This document shows, one piece after another, positions 1 to 12,900 of a stretch of 64,000 nucleotides of DNA. The translations under genes and the position numbers were made by a program. Each line of letters starts with the position of its first letter. Position 1 is the stretch's first letter. The notes beneath the pieces are model-generated. The model was not told the origin of the DNA, ran no database searches, and was given only the letters and a program-made list of their open reading frames with translations. The DNA is from Aphrophora alni (taxonomy: Eukaryota; Arthropoda; Insecta; Hemiptera; Aphrophoridae): positions 17,534,590 through 17,598,589 of the forward strand of contig OY740768.1 of the NCBI GenBank assembly GCA_963513935.1. Reading direction: 5' to 3'.

Positions 1-3000
1 CAAAGGGTTTACGAGTAATTGCAGTTTAAAAAAATTTCAAAAAAGATCAACATATTTTTAAACCAATGATATGGGTATCAAAAGATGCAGAATTGAAAGG
101 AGAATAAACCCTAAACAAATCACTTTGACATTTCAAACGGTCTAAGAGTTATTGCAATTTATACGTTAATAAAAATACCAGATTTTAACATTCCCCGTTT
201 CGCCACTTGTAATACCTTTTTAAATCGCCTGTAGCTCCATAACTATACATCGTAATTATATAAAAATTTACATGAGGAAAGAAGAAAGTTAAAATTTTAC
301 TGTGGTGTTTAAAATTCGAAAATATCTCTAATAGTTTCTGAGTAATTAACTCGAGAAAACAGTCAATTTTACAACTTTGCAAAATGCTAAGGTACCCCCC
401 TTGGAGTTTTTTTAGGCGCAAAAGTGAGTTTTTGATTTATGAATGTTTCTATAGCTTAATAGAAGCAGAATTAAATTTGGAGTCGAGGGGTGCTTATGAA
501 ATTTCAAAAATTTAAATATTTTATCATTTTTATCTATTTTTTTGTTAAAATTTCAACATTTAACAAAACCAATAATATGGGAATCAAAATATGCAGAATT
601 GAAAGGAGAGTAATCCCAGAAAAACAAACTTTAAAATCTCAAAGGGTTTACGAGTAATTGCAGTTTAAAAAAATTTCAAAAAAGATCAACATATTTTTAA
701 ACCAATGATATGGGTATCAAAAGATGCAGAATTGAAAGGAGAATAAACCCTAAACAAATCACTTTGACATTTCAAACGGTCTAAGAGTTATTGCAATTTA
801 TACGTAATAAAAATACCAGATTTTAACATTCCCCGTTTCGCCACTTGTAATACCTTTTTAAATCGCCTGTAGCTCCATAACTATACATCGTAATTATATA
901 AAAATTACATGAGGAAAGAAGAAAGTTAAAATTTTACTGTGGTGTTTATAATTCGAAAATATCTCTAATAGTTTATGAGTAATTAACTCGAGAAAACAGT
1001 CAATTTTACAACTTTGCAAAATGCTAAGCCCCCCTTGGAGTTTTTTTAGGCGAAAAAGTGAGTTTTTGATTTATGAATGTTTCTATAGCTTAATAGAAGC
1101 AGAATTAAATTTGGAGTCGAGGGGTGCTAATGAAATTTCAAAATTTTAAATATTTTATCATTTTTATCTATTTTTTTGTAAAAATTTCAACATTTAACAA
1201 AACCAATAATATGGGTATCAAAATATGCAGAATTGAAAGGAGAGTAATCCCAGAAAAACAAACTTTAAAATCTCAAAGGGTTTACGAGTAATTGCAGTTT
1301 AAAAAAATTTCAAAAAAGATCAACATATTTTTAAACCAATGATATGGGTATCAAAAGATGCAGAATTGAAAGGAGAATAAACCCTAAACAAATCACTTTG
1401 ACATTTCAAACGGTCTAAGAGTTATTGCAATTTATACGTTAATAAAAATACCAGATTTTAACATTCCCCGTTTCGCCACTTGTAATACCTTTTTAAATCG
1501 CCTGTAGCTCCATAACTATACATCGTAATTATATAAAAATTTACATGAGGAAAGAAGAAAGTTAAAATTTTACTGTGGTGTTTATAATTCGAAAATATCT
1601 CTCATAGTTTCTGAGTAATTAACTCGAGAAAACAGTCAATTTTACAACTTTGCAAAATGCTAAGGTACCCCCCTTGGAGTTTTTTTAGGCGAAAAAGTGA
1701 GTTTTTGATTTATGAATGTTTCTATAGCTTAATAGAAGCAGAATTAAATTTGGAGTCGAGGGGTGCTTATGAAATTTTAAAATTTTAAATATTTTATCAT
1801 TTTTATCTATTTTTTTTTGTAAAAATTTCAACATTTAACAAAACCAATAATATGGGTATCAAAATATGCAGAATTGAAAGGAGAGTAATCCCAGAAAAAC
1901 AAACTTTAAAATCTCAAAGGGTTTACGAGTAATTGCAGTTTAAAAAAATTTCAAAAAAGATCAACATATTTTTAAACCAATGATATGGGTATCAAAAGAT
2001 GCAGAATTGAAAGGAGAATAAACCCTAAACAAATCACTTTGACATTTCAAACGGTCTAAGAGTTATTGCAATTTATACGTTATTAAAAATACCAGATTTT
2101 AACATTCCCCGTTTCGCCACTTGTAATACCTTTTTAAATCGCCTGTAGCTCCATAACTATACATCGTAATTATATAAAAATTTACATGAGGAAAGAAGAA
2201 AGTTAAAATTTTACTGTGGTGTTTATAATTCGAAAATATCTCTAATAGTTTCTGAGTAATTAACTCGAGAAAACAGTCAATTTTACAACTTTGCAAAATG
2301 CTAAGGAACCCCCCTTGGAGTTTTTTTAGGCGAAAAAGTGAGTTTTTGATTTATGAATGTTTCTATAGCTTAATAGAAGCAGAATTAAATTTGGAGTCGA
2401 GGGGTGCTTATGAAATTTCAAAAATTTAAATATTTTATCATTTTTATCTATTTTTTTGTTAAAATTTCAACATTTAACAAAACCAATAATATGGGAATCA
2501 AAATATGCAGAATTGAAAGGAGAGTAATCCCAGAAAAACAAACTTTAAAATCTCAAAGGGTTTACGAGTAATTGCAGTTTAAAAAAATTTCAAAAAAGAT
2601 CAACATATTTTTAAACCAATGATATGGGTATCAAAAGATGCAGAATTGAAAGGAGAATAAACCCTAAACAAATCACTTTGACATTTCAAACGGTCTAAGA
2701 GTTATTGCAATTTATACGTTAATAAAAATACCAGATTTTAACATTTCCCGTTTCGTCACTTGTAATACCTTTTTAAATCGCCTGTAGCTCCATAACTATA
2801 CATCGTAATGATATAAAAATTAACATGAGGAAAGAAGAAAGTTGAAATTTTGGAGTTTTTTTAGGCGAAAAAGTGAGTTTTTGATTTATGAATGTTTCTA
2901 TAGCTTAACAGAAGCAGAATTAAATTTGGAGTCGAGGGGTGCTTATGAAATTTCAAAATTTTAAATATTTTATCATTTTTATCTATTTTTTTTGTAAAAA

Positions 3001-6000
3001 TTTCAACATTTAACAAAACCAATAATATGGGTATCAAAATATGCAGAATTGAAAGGAGAGTAATCCCAGAAAAACAAACTTTAAAATCTCAAAGGGTTTA
3101 CGAGTAATTGCAGTTTAAAAAAATTTCAAAAAAGATCAACATATTTTTAAACCAATGATATGGGTATCAAAAGATGCAGAATTGAAAGGAGAATAAACCC
3201 TAAACAAATCACTTTGACATTTCAAACGGTCTAAGAGTTATTGCAATTTATACGTTAATAAAAATACCAGATTTTAACATTCCCCGTTTCGCCACTTGTA
3301 ATACCTTTTTAAATCGCCTGTAGCTACATAACTATACATCGTAATTATATAAAAATTACATGAGGAAAGAAGAAAGTTAAAATTTTACTGTGGTGTTTAT
3401 AATTCGAAAATATCTCTAATAGTTTATGAGTAATTAACTCGAGAAAACAGTCAATTTTACAACTTTGCAAAATGCTAAGCCCCCCTTGGAGTTTTTTTAG
3501 GCGAAAAAGTGAGTTTTTGATTTATGAATGTTTCTATAGCTTAATAGAAGCAGAATTAAATTTGGAGTCGAGGGGTGCTAATGAAATTTCAAAATTTTAA
3601 ATATTTTATCATTTTTATCTATTTTTTTGTAAAAATTTCAACATTTAACAAAACCAATAATATGGGTATCAAAATATGCAGAATTGAAAGGAGAGTAATC
3701 CCAGAAAAACAAACTTTAAAATCTCAAAGGGTTTACGAGTAATTGCAGTTTAAAAAAATTTCAAAAAAGATCAACATATTTTTAAACCAATGATATGGGT
3801 ATCAAAAGATGCAGAATTGAAAGGAGAATAAACCCTAAACAAATCACTTTGACATTTCAAACGGTCTAAGAGTTATTGCAATTTATACGTTAATAAAAAT
3901 ACCAGATTTTAACATTCCCCGTTTCGCCACTTGTAATACCTTTTTAAATCGCCTGTAGCTCCATAACTATACATCGTAATTATATAAAAATTTACATGAG
4001 GAAAGAAGAAAGTTAAAATTTTACTGTGGTGTTTATAATTCGAAAATATCTCTCATAGTTTCTGAGTAATTAACTCGAGAAAACAGTCAATTTTACAACT
4101 TTGCAAAATGCTAAGGTACCCCCCTTGGAGTTTTTTTAGGCGAAAAAGTGAGTTTTTGATTTATGAATGTTTCTATAGCTTAATAGAAGCAGAATTAAAT
4201 TTGGAGTCGAGGGGTGCTTATGAAATTTTAAAATTTTAAATATTTTATCATTTTTATCTATTTTTTTTTGTAAAAATTTCAACATTTAACAAAACCAATA
4301 ATATGGGTATCAAAATATGCAGAATTGAAAGGAGAGTAATCCCAGAAAAACAAACTTTAAAATCTCAAAGGGTTTACGAGTAATTGCAGTTTAAAAAAAT
4401 TTCAAAAAAGATCAACATATTTTTAAACCAATGATATGGGTATCAAAAGATGCAGAATTGAAAGGAGAATAAACCCTAAACAAATCACTTTGACATTTCA
4501 AACGGTCTAAGAGTTATTGCAATTTATACGTTATTAAAAATACCAGATTTTAACATTCCCCGTTTCGCCACTTGTAATACCTTTTTAAATCGCCTGTAGC
4601 TCCATAACTATACATCGTAATTATATAAAAATTTACATGAGGAAAGAAGAAAGTTAAAATTTTACTGTGGTGTTTATAATTCGAAAATATCTCTAATAGT
4701 TTCTGAGTAATTAACTCGAGAAAACAGTCAATTTTACAACTTTGCAAAATGCTAAGGTATCCCCCTTGGAGTTTTTTTAGGCGAAAAAGTGAGTTTTTGA
4801 TTTATGAATGTTTCTATAGCTTAATAGAAGCAGAATTAAATTTGGAGTCGAGGGGTGCTTATGAAATTTCAAAAATTTAAATATTTTATCATTTTTATCT
4901 ATTTTTTTGTTAAAATTTCAACATTTAACAAAACCAATAATATGGGAATCAAAATATGCAGAATTGAAAGGAGAGTAATCCCAGAAAAACAAACTTTAAA
5001 ATCTCAAAGGGTTTACGAGTAATTGCAGTTTAAAAAAATTTCAAAAAAGATCAACATATTTTTAAACCAATGATATGGGTATCAAAAGATGCAGAATTGA
5101 AAGGAGAATAAACCCTAAACAAATCACTTTGACATTTCAAACGGTCTAAGAGTTATTGCAATTTATACGTTAATAAAAATACCAGATTTTAACATTTCCC
5201 GTTTCGTCACTTGTAATACCTTTTTAAATCGCCTGTAGCTCCATAACTATACATCGTAATGATATAAAAATTAACATGAGGAAAGAAGAAAGTTGAAATT
5301 TTGGAGTTTTTTTAGGCGAAAAAGTGAGTTTTTGATTTATGAATGTTTCTATAGCTTAACAGAAGCAGAATTAAATTTGGAGTCGAGGGGTGCTTATGAA
5401 ATTTCAAAATTTTAAATATTTTATCATTTTTATCTATTTTTTTTGTAAAAATTTCAACATTTAACAAAACCAATAATATGGGTATCAAAATATGCAGAAT
5501 TGAAAGGAGAGTAATCCCAGAAAAACAAACTTTAAAATCTCAAAGGGTTTACGAGTAATTGCAGTTTAAAAAAATTTCAAAAAAGATCAACATATTTTTA
5601 AACCAATGATATGGGTATCAAAAGATGCAGAATTGAAAGGAGAATAAACCCTAAACAAATCACTTTGACATTTCAAACGGTCTAAGAGTTATTGCAATTT
5701 ATACGTTAATAAAAATACCAGATTTTAACATTCCCCGTTTCGCCACTTGTAATACCTTTTTAAATCGCCTGTAGCTACATAACTATACATCGTAATTATA
5801 TAAAAATTACATGAGGAAAGAAGAAAGTTAAAATTTTACTGTGGTGTTTATAATTCGAAAATATCTCTAATAGTTTATGAGTAATTAACTCGAGAAAACA
5901 GTCAATTTTACAACTTTGCAAAATGCTAAGCCCCCCTTGGAGTTTTTTTAGGCGAAAAAGTGAGTTTTTGATTTATGAATGTTTCTATAGCTTAATAGAA

Positions 6001-6990
6001 GCAGAATTAAATTTGGAGTCGAGGGGTGCTAATGAAATTTCAAAATTTTAAATATTTTATCATTTTTATCTATTTTTTTGTAAAAATTTCAACATTTAAC
6101 AAAACCAATAATATGGGTATCAAAATATGCAGAATTGAAAGGAGAATAAACCCTAAACAAATCACTTTGACATTTCAAACGGTCTAAGAGTTATTGCAAT
6201 TTATACGTTAATAAAAATACCAGATTTTAACATTCCCCGTTTCGCCACTTGTAATACCTTTTTAAATCGCCTGTAGCTCCATAACTATACATCGTAATTA
6301 TATAAAAATTTACATGAGGAAAGAAGAAAGTTAAAATTTTACTGTGGTGTTTATAATTCGAAAATATCTCTCATAGTTTCTGAGTAATTAACTCGAGAAA
6401 ACAGTCAATTTTACAACTTTGCAAAATGCTAAGGTACCCCCCTTGGAGTTTTTTTAGGCGAAAAAGTGAGTTTTTGATTTATGAATGTTTCTATAGCTTA
6501 ATAGAAGCAGAATTAAATTTGGAGTCGAGGGGTGCTTATGAAATTTCAAAAATTTAAATATTTTATCATTTTTATCTATTTTTTTGTTAAAATTTCAACA
6601 TTTAACAAAACCAATAATATGGGAATCAAAATATGCAGAATTGAAAGGAGAGTAATCCCAGAAAAACAAACTTTAAAATCTCAAAGGGTTTACGAGTAAT
6701 TGCAGTTTAAAAAAATTTCAAAAAAGATCAACATATTTTTAAACCAATGATATGGGTATCAAAAGATGCAGAATTGAAAGGAGAATAAACCCTAAACAAA
6801 TCACTTTGACATTTCAAACGGTCTAAGAGTTATTGCAATTTATACGTTAATAAAAATACCAGATTTTAACATTTCCCGTTTCGTCACTTGTAATACCTTT
6901 TTAAATCGCCTGTAGCTCCATAACTATACATCGTAATGATATAAAAATTAACATGAGGAAAGAAGAAAGTTGAAATTTTGGAGTTTTTTT
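1..6990. repeat. Left satellite domain with 2,451-bp higher-order repeat
   Basis: Variant marks repeat every 2,451 bp: TTATTAAAAATACC at 2,081 and 4,532, CTCTCATAGTT near 1,601 and 4,053, and the long T-run near 1,808 and 4,260. The unit is three full monomers plus one shortened to about 530 bp by an internal loss of about 110 bp (junctions near 2,850 and 5,300). A third copy is contracted: the next short-monomer junction is near 6,976, about 772 bp too early. That equals one monomer plus the roughly 132 bp lost at a hybrid junction near 6,135. Confidence 0.85.
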
Positions 6991-9900
6991 AGGCGAAAAA
7001 GTGAGTTTTTGATTTATGAATGTTTCTATAGCTTAATAGAAGCAGAATTAAATTTGGAGTCGAGGGGTGCTAATGAAATTTCAAAATTTTAAATATTTTA
7101 TCATTTTTATCTATTTTTTTGTAAAAATTTCAACATTTAACAAAACCAATAATATGGGTATCAAAATATGCAGAATTGAAAGGAGAGTAATCCCAGAAAA
7201 ACAAACTTTAAAATCTCAAAGGGTTTACGAGTAATTGCAGTTTAAAAAATTTTCAAAAAAGATCAACATATTTTTCAACCAATGATATGGGTATCAAAAG
7301 ATGCAGAATTGAAAGGAGAATAAACCCTAAACAAATCACTTTGACATTTCAAACGGTCTAAGAGTTATTGCAATTTATACGTTAATAAAAATACCAGATT
7401 TTAACATTTCCCGTTTCGCCACTTGTAATACCTTTTTAAATCGCCTGTAGCTCCATAACTATACATCTTAATGATATAAAAATTAACATGAGGAAAGAAG
7501 AAATTTAAAATTGTACTGTGGTATTTTCAATACGAAAATATCTCCTATAGTTTCTGAGTAATTAACTCGTGAAAACAGTCAATTTTACAACTTTGCAAAA
7601 TGCTAAGGTACCCCCCCCTTGGAGTTTTTTTAGGCGAAAAAGTGAGTTTTTGATTTATGAATGTTTCTATAGCTTAATAGAAGCAGAATTAAATTTGGAG
7701 TCGAGAGGTGCTTATGAAATTTCAAAATTTTAAATATTTTATCATTTTTATCTATTTTTTTGTAAAAATTTCAACATTTAACAAAACCAATAATATGGGT
7801 ATCAAAATATGCAGAATTGAAAGGAGAGTAATCCCAGAAAAACAAACTTTAAAATCTCAAAGGGTTTACGGTACGAGTAATTGCAGTTTAAAAAAATTTC
7901 AAAAAAGATCAACATATTTTTAAACCAATGATATGGGTATCAAAAGATGCAGAATTGAAAGGAGAATAAACCCTAAACAAATCACTTTGACATTTCAAAC
8001 GGTCTAAGAGTTATTGCAATTTATACGTTAATAAAAATACCAGATTTTAACATTTCCCGTTTCGCCACTTGTAATACCTTTTTAAATCGCCTGTAGCTCC
8101 ATAACTATACATCTTAATGATATAAAAATTAACATGAGGAAAGAAGAAATTTGAAATTGTACTGTGGTATTTTCAATACGAAAATATCTCCTATAGTTTC
8201 TGAGTAATTAACTCGTGAAAACAGTCAATTTTACAACTTTGCAAAATGCTAAGGTCCCCCCTTGGAGTTTTTTTAGGCGAAAAAGTGAGTTTTTGATTTA
8301 TGAATGTTTCTATAGCTTAATAGAAGCAGAATTAAATTTGGAGTCGAGGGGTGCTAATGAAATTTCAAAATTTTAAATATTTTATCATTTTTATCTATTT
8401 TTTTGTAAAAATTTCAACATTTAACAAAACCAATAATATGGGTATCAAAATATGCAGAATTGAAAGGAGAGTAATCCCAGAAAAACAAACTTTAAAATCT
8501 CAAAGGGTTTACGAGTAATTGCAGTTTAAAAAATTTTCAAAAAAGATCAACATATTTTTAAACCAATGATATGGGTATCAAAAGATGCAGAATTGAAAGG
8601 AGAATAAACCCTAAACAAATCACTTTGACATTTCAATCGGTCTAAGAGTTATTGCAATTTATACGTTAATAAAAATACCAGATTTTAACATTTCCCGTTT
8701 CGCCACTTGTAATACCTTTTTAAATCGCCTGTAGCTCCATAACTATACATCTTAATGATATAAAAATTAACATGAGGAAAGAAGAAATTTGAAATTGTAC
8801 TGTGGTAGTTTCAATACGAAAATATCTCCTATAGTTTCTGAGTAATTAACTCGTGAAAACAGTCAATTTTACAACTTTGCAAAATGCTAAGGTACCCCCC
8901 CTTGGAGTTTTTTTAGGCGAAAAAGTGAGTTTTTGATTTATGAATGTTTCTATAGCTTAATAGAAGCAGAATTAAATTTGGAGTCGAGGGGTGCTAATGA
9001 AATTTCAAAATTTTAAATATTTTATCATTTTTATCTATTTTTTTGTAAAAATTTCAACATTTAACAAAACCAATAATATGGGTATCAAAATATGCAGAAT
9101 TGAAAGGAGAGTAATCCCAGAAAAACAAACTTTAAAATCTCAAAGGGTTTACGAGTAATTGCAGTTTAAAAAATTTTCAAAAAAGATCAACATATTTTTC
9201 AACCAATGATATGGGTATCAAAAGATGCAGAATTGAAAGGAGAATAAACCCTAAACAAATCACTTTGACATTTCAAACGGTCTAAGAGTTATTGCAATTT
9301 ATACGTTAATAAAAATACCAGATTTTAACATTTCCCGTTTCGCCACTTGTAATACCTTTTTAAATCGCCTGTAGCTCCATAACTATACATCTTAATGATA
9401 TAAAAATTAACATGAGGAAAGAAGAAATTTGAAATTGTACTGTGGTATTTTCAATACGAAAATATCTCCTATAGTTTCTGAGTAATTAACTCGTGAAAAC
9501 AGTCAATTTTACAACTTTGCAAAATGCTAAGGTACCCCCCCCTTGGAGTTTTTTTAGGCGAAAAAGTGAGTTTTTGATTAATGAATGTTTCTATAGCTTA
9601 ATAGAAGCAGAATTAAATTTGGAGTCGAGGGGTGCTAATGAAATTTCAAAATTTTAAATATTTTATCATTATTATCTATTTTTTTGTAAAAATTTCAACA
9701 TTTAACAAAACCAATAATATGGGTATCAAAATATGCAGAATTGAAAGGAGAGTAATCCCAGAAAAACAAACTTTAAAATCTCAAAGGGTTTACGAGTAAT
9801 TGCAGTTTAAAAAATTTTCAAAAAAGATCAACATATTTTTCAACCAATGATATGGGTATCAAAAGATGCAGAATTGAAAGGAGAATAAACCCTAAACAAA

Positions 9901-12900
9901 TCACTTTGACATTTCAAACGGTCTAAGAGTTATTGCAATTTATACGTTAATAAAAATACCAGATTTTAACATTTCCCGTTTCGCCACTTGTAATACCTTT
10001 TTAAATCGCCTGTAGCTCCATAACTATACATCTTAATGATATAAAAATTAACATGAGGAAAGAAGAAATTTGAAATTGTACTGTGGTATTTTCAATTCGA
10101 AAATATCTCCTATAGTTTCTGAGTAATTAACTCGTGAAAACAGTCAATTTTACAACTTTGCAAAATGCTAAGGTCCCCCTTGGAGTTTTTTTAGGCGAAA
10201 AAGTGAGTTTTTGATTTATGAATGTTTCTATAGCTTAATAGAAGCAGAATTAAATTTGGAGTCGAGGGGTGCTTATGAAATTTCAAAAATTTAAATATTT
10301 TATCATTTTTATCTATTTTTTTGTTAAAATTTCAACATTTAACAAAACCAATAATATGGGAATCAAAATATGCAGAATTGAAAGGAGAGTAATCCCAGAA
10401 AAACAAACTTTAAAATCTCAAAGGGTTTACGAGTAATTGCAGTTTAAAAAATTTTCAAAAAAGATCAACATATTTTTAAACCAATGATATGGGTATCAAA
10501 AGATGCAGAATTGAAAGGAGAATAAACCCTAAACAAATCACTTTGACATTTCAAACGGTCTAAGAGTTATTGCAATTTATACGTTAATAAAAATACCAGA
10601 TTTTAACATTTCCCGTTTCGCCACTTGTAATACCTTTTTAAATCGCCTGTAGCTCCATAACTATACATCTTAATGATATAAAAATTAACATGAGGAAAGA
10701 AGAAAGTTGAAATTTTGGAGTTTTTTTAGGCGAAAAAGTGAGTTTTTGATTTATGAATGTTTCTATAGCTTAATAGAAGCAGAATTAAATTTGGAGTCGA
10801 GGGGTGCTAATGAAATTTCAAAATTTTAAATATTTTATCATTTTTATCTATTTTTTTGTAAAAATTTCAACATTTAACAAAACCAATAATATGGGTATCA
10901 AAATATGCAGAATTGAAAGGAGAGTAATCCCAGAAAAACAAACTTTAAAATCTCAAAGGGTTTACGAGTAATTGCAGTTTAAAAAATTTTCAAAAAAGAT
11001 CAACATATTTTTCAACCAATGATATGGGTATCAAAAGATGCAGAATTGAAAGGAGAATAAACCCTAAACAAATCACTTTGACATTTCAAACGGTCTAAGA
11101 GTTATTGCAATTTATACGTTAATAAAAATACCAGATTTTAACATTTCCCGTTTCGCCACTTGTAATACCTTTTTAAATCGCCTGTAGCTCCATAACTATA
11201 CATCTTAATGATATAAAAATTAACATGAGGAAAGAAGAAATTTAAAATTGTACTGTGGTATTTTCAATACGAAAATATCTCCTATAGTTTCTGAGTAATT
11301 AACTCGTGAAAACAGTCAATTTTACAACTTTGCAAAATGCTAAGGTACCCCCCCTTGGAGTTTTTTTAGGCGAAAAAGTGAGTTTTTGATTTATGAATGT
11401 TTCTATAGCTTAATAGAAGCAGAATTAAATTTGGAGTCGAGAGGTGCTTATGAAATTTCAAAATTTTAAATATTTTATCATTTTTATCTATTTTTTTGTA
11501 AAAATTTCAACATTTAACAAAACCAATAATATGGGTATCAAAATATGCAGAATTGAAAGGAGAGTAATCCCAGAAAAACAAACTTTAAAATCTCAAAGGG
11601 TTTACGGTACGAGTAATTGCAGTTTAAAAAAATTTCAAAAAAGATCAACATATTTTTAAACCAATGATATGGGTATCAAAAGATGCAGAATTGAAAGGAG
11701 AATAAACCCTAAACAAATCACTTTGACATTTCAAACGGTCTAAGAGTTATTGCAATTTATACGTTAATAAAAATACCAGATTTTAACATTTCCCGTTTCG
11801 CCACTTGTAATACCTTTTTAAATCGCCTGTAGCTCCATAACTATACATCTTAATGATATAAAAATTAACATGAGGAAAGAAGAAATTTGAAATTGTACTG
11901 TGGTATTTTCAATACGAAAATATCTCCTATAGTTTCTGAGTAATTAACTCGTGAAAACAGTCAATTTTACAACTTTGCAAAATGCTAAGGTCCCCCTTGG
12001 AGTTTTTTTAGGCGAAAAAGTGAGTTTTTGATTTATGAATGTTTCTATAGCTTAATAGAAGCAGAATTAAATTTGGAGTCGAGGGGTGCTAATGAAATTT
12101 CAAAATTTTAAATATTTTATCATTTTTATCTATTTTTTTGTAAAAATTTCAACATTTAACAAAACCAATAATATGGGTATCAAAATATGCAGAATTGAAA
12201 GGAGAGTAATCCCAGAAAAACAAACTTTAAAATCTCAAAGGGTTTACGGTACGAGTAATTGCAGTTTAAAAAAATTTCAAAAAAGATCAACATATTTTTA
12301 AACCAATGATATGGGTATCAAAAGATGCAGAATTGAAAGGAGAATAAACCCTAAACAAATCACTTTGACATTTCAATCGGTCTAAGAGTTATTGCAATTT
12401 ATACGTTAATAAAAATACCAGATTTTAACATTTCCCGTTTCGCCACTTGTAATACCTTTTTAAATCGCCTGTAGCTCCATAACTATACATCTTAATGATA
12501 TAAAAATTAACATGAGGAAAGAAGAAATTTGAAATTGTACTGTGGTATTTTCAATACGAAAATATCTCCTATAGTTTCTGAGTAATTAACTCGTGAAAAC
12601 AGTCAATTTTACAACTTTGCAAAATGCTAAGGTCCCCCTTGGAGTTTTTTTAGGCGAAAAAGTGAGTTTTTGATTTATGATTGTTTCTATAGCTTAATAG
12701 AAGCAGAATTAAATTTGGAGTCGAGGGGTGCTAATGAAATTTCAAAATTTTAAATATTTTATCATTTTTATCTATTTTTTTGTTAAAATTTCAACATTTA
12801 ACAAAACCAATAATATGGGTATCAAAATATGCAGAATTGAAAGGAGAGTAATCCCAGAAAAACAAACTTTAAAATCTCAAAGGGTTTACGAGTAATTGCA

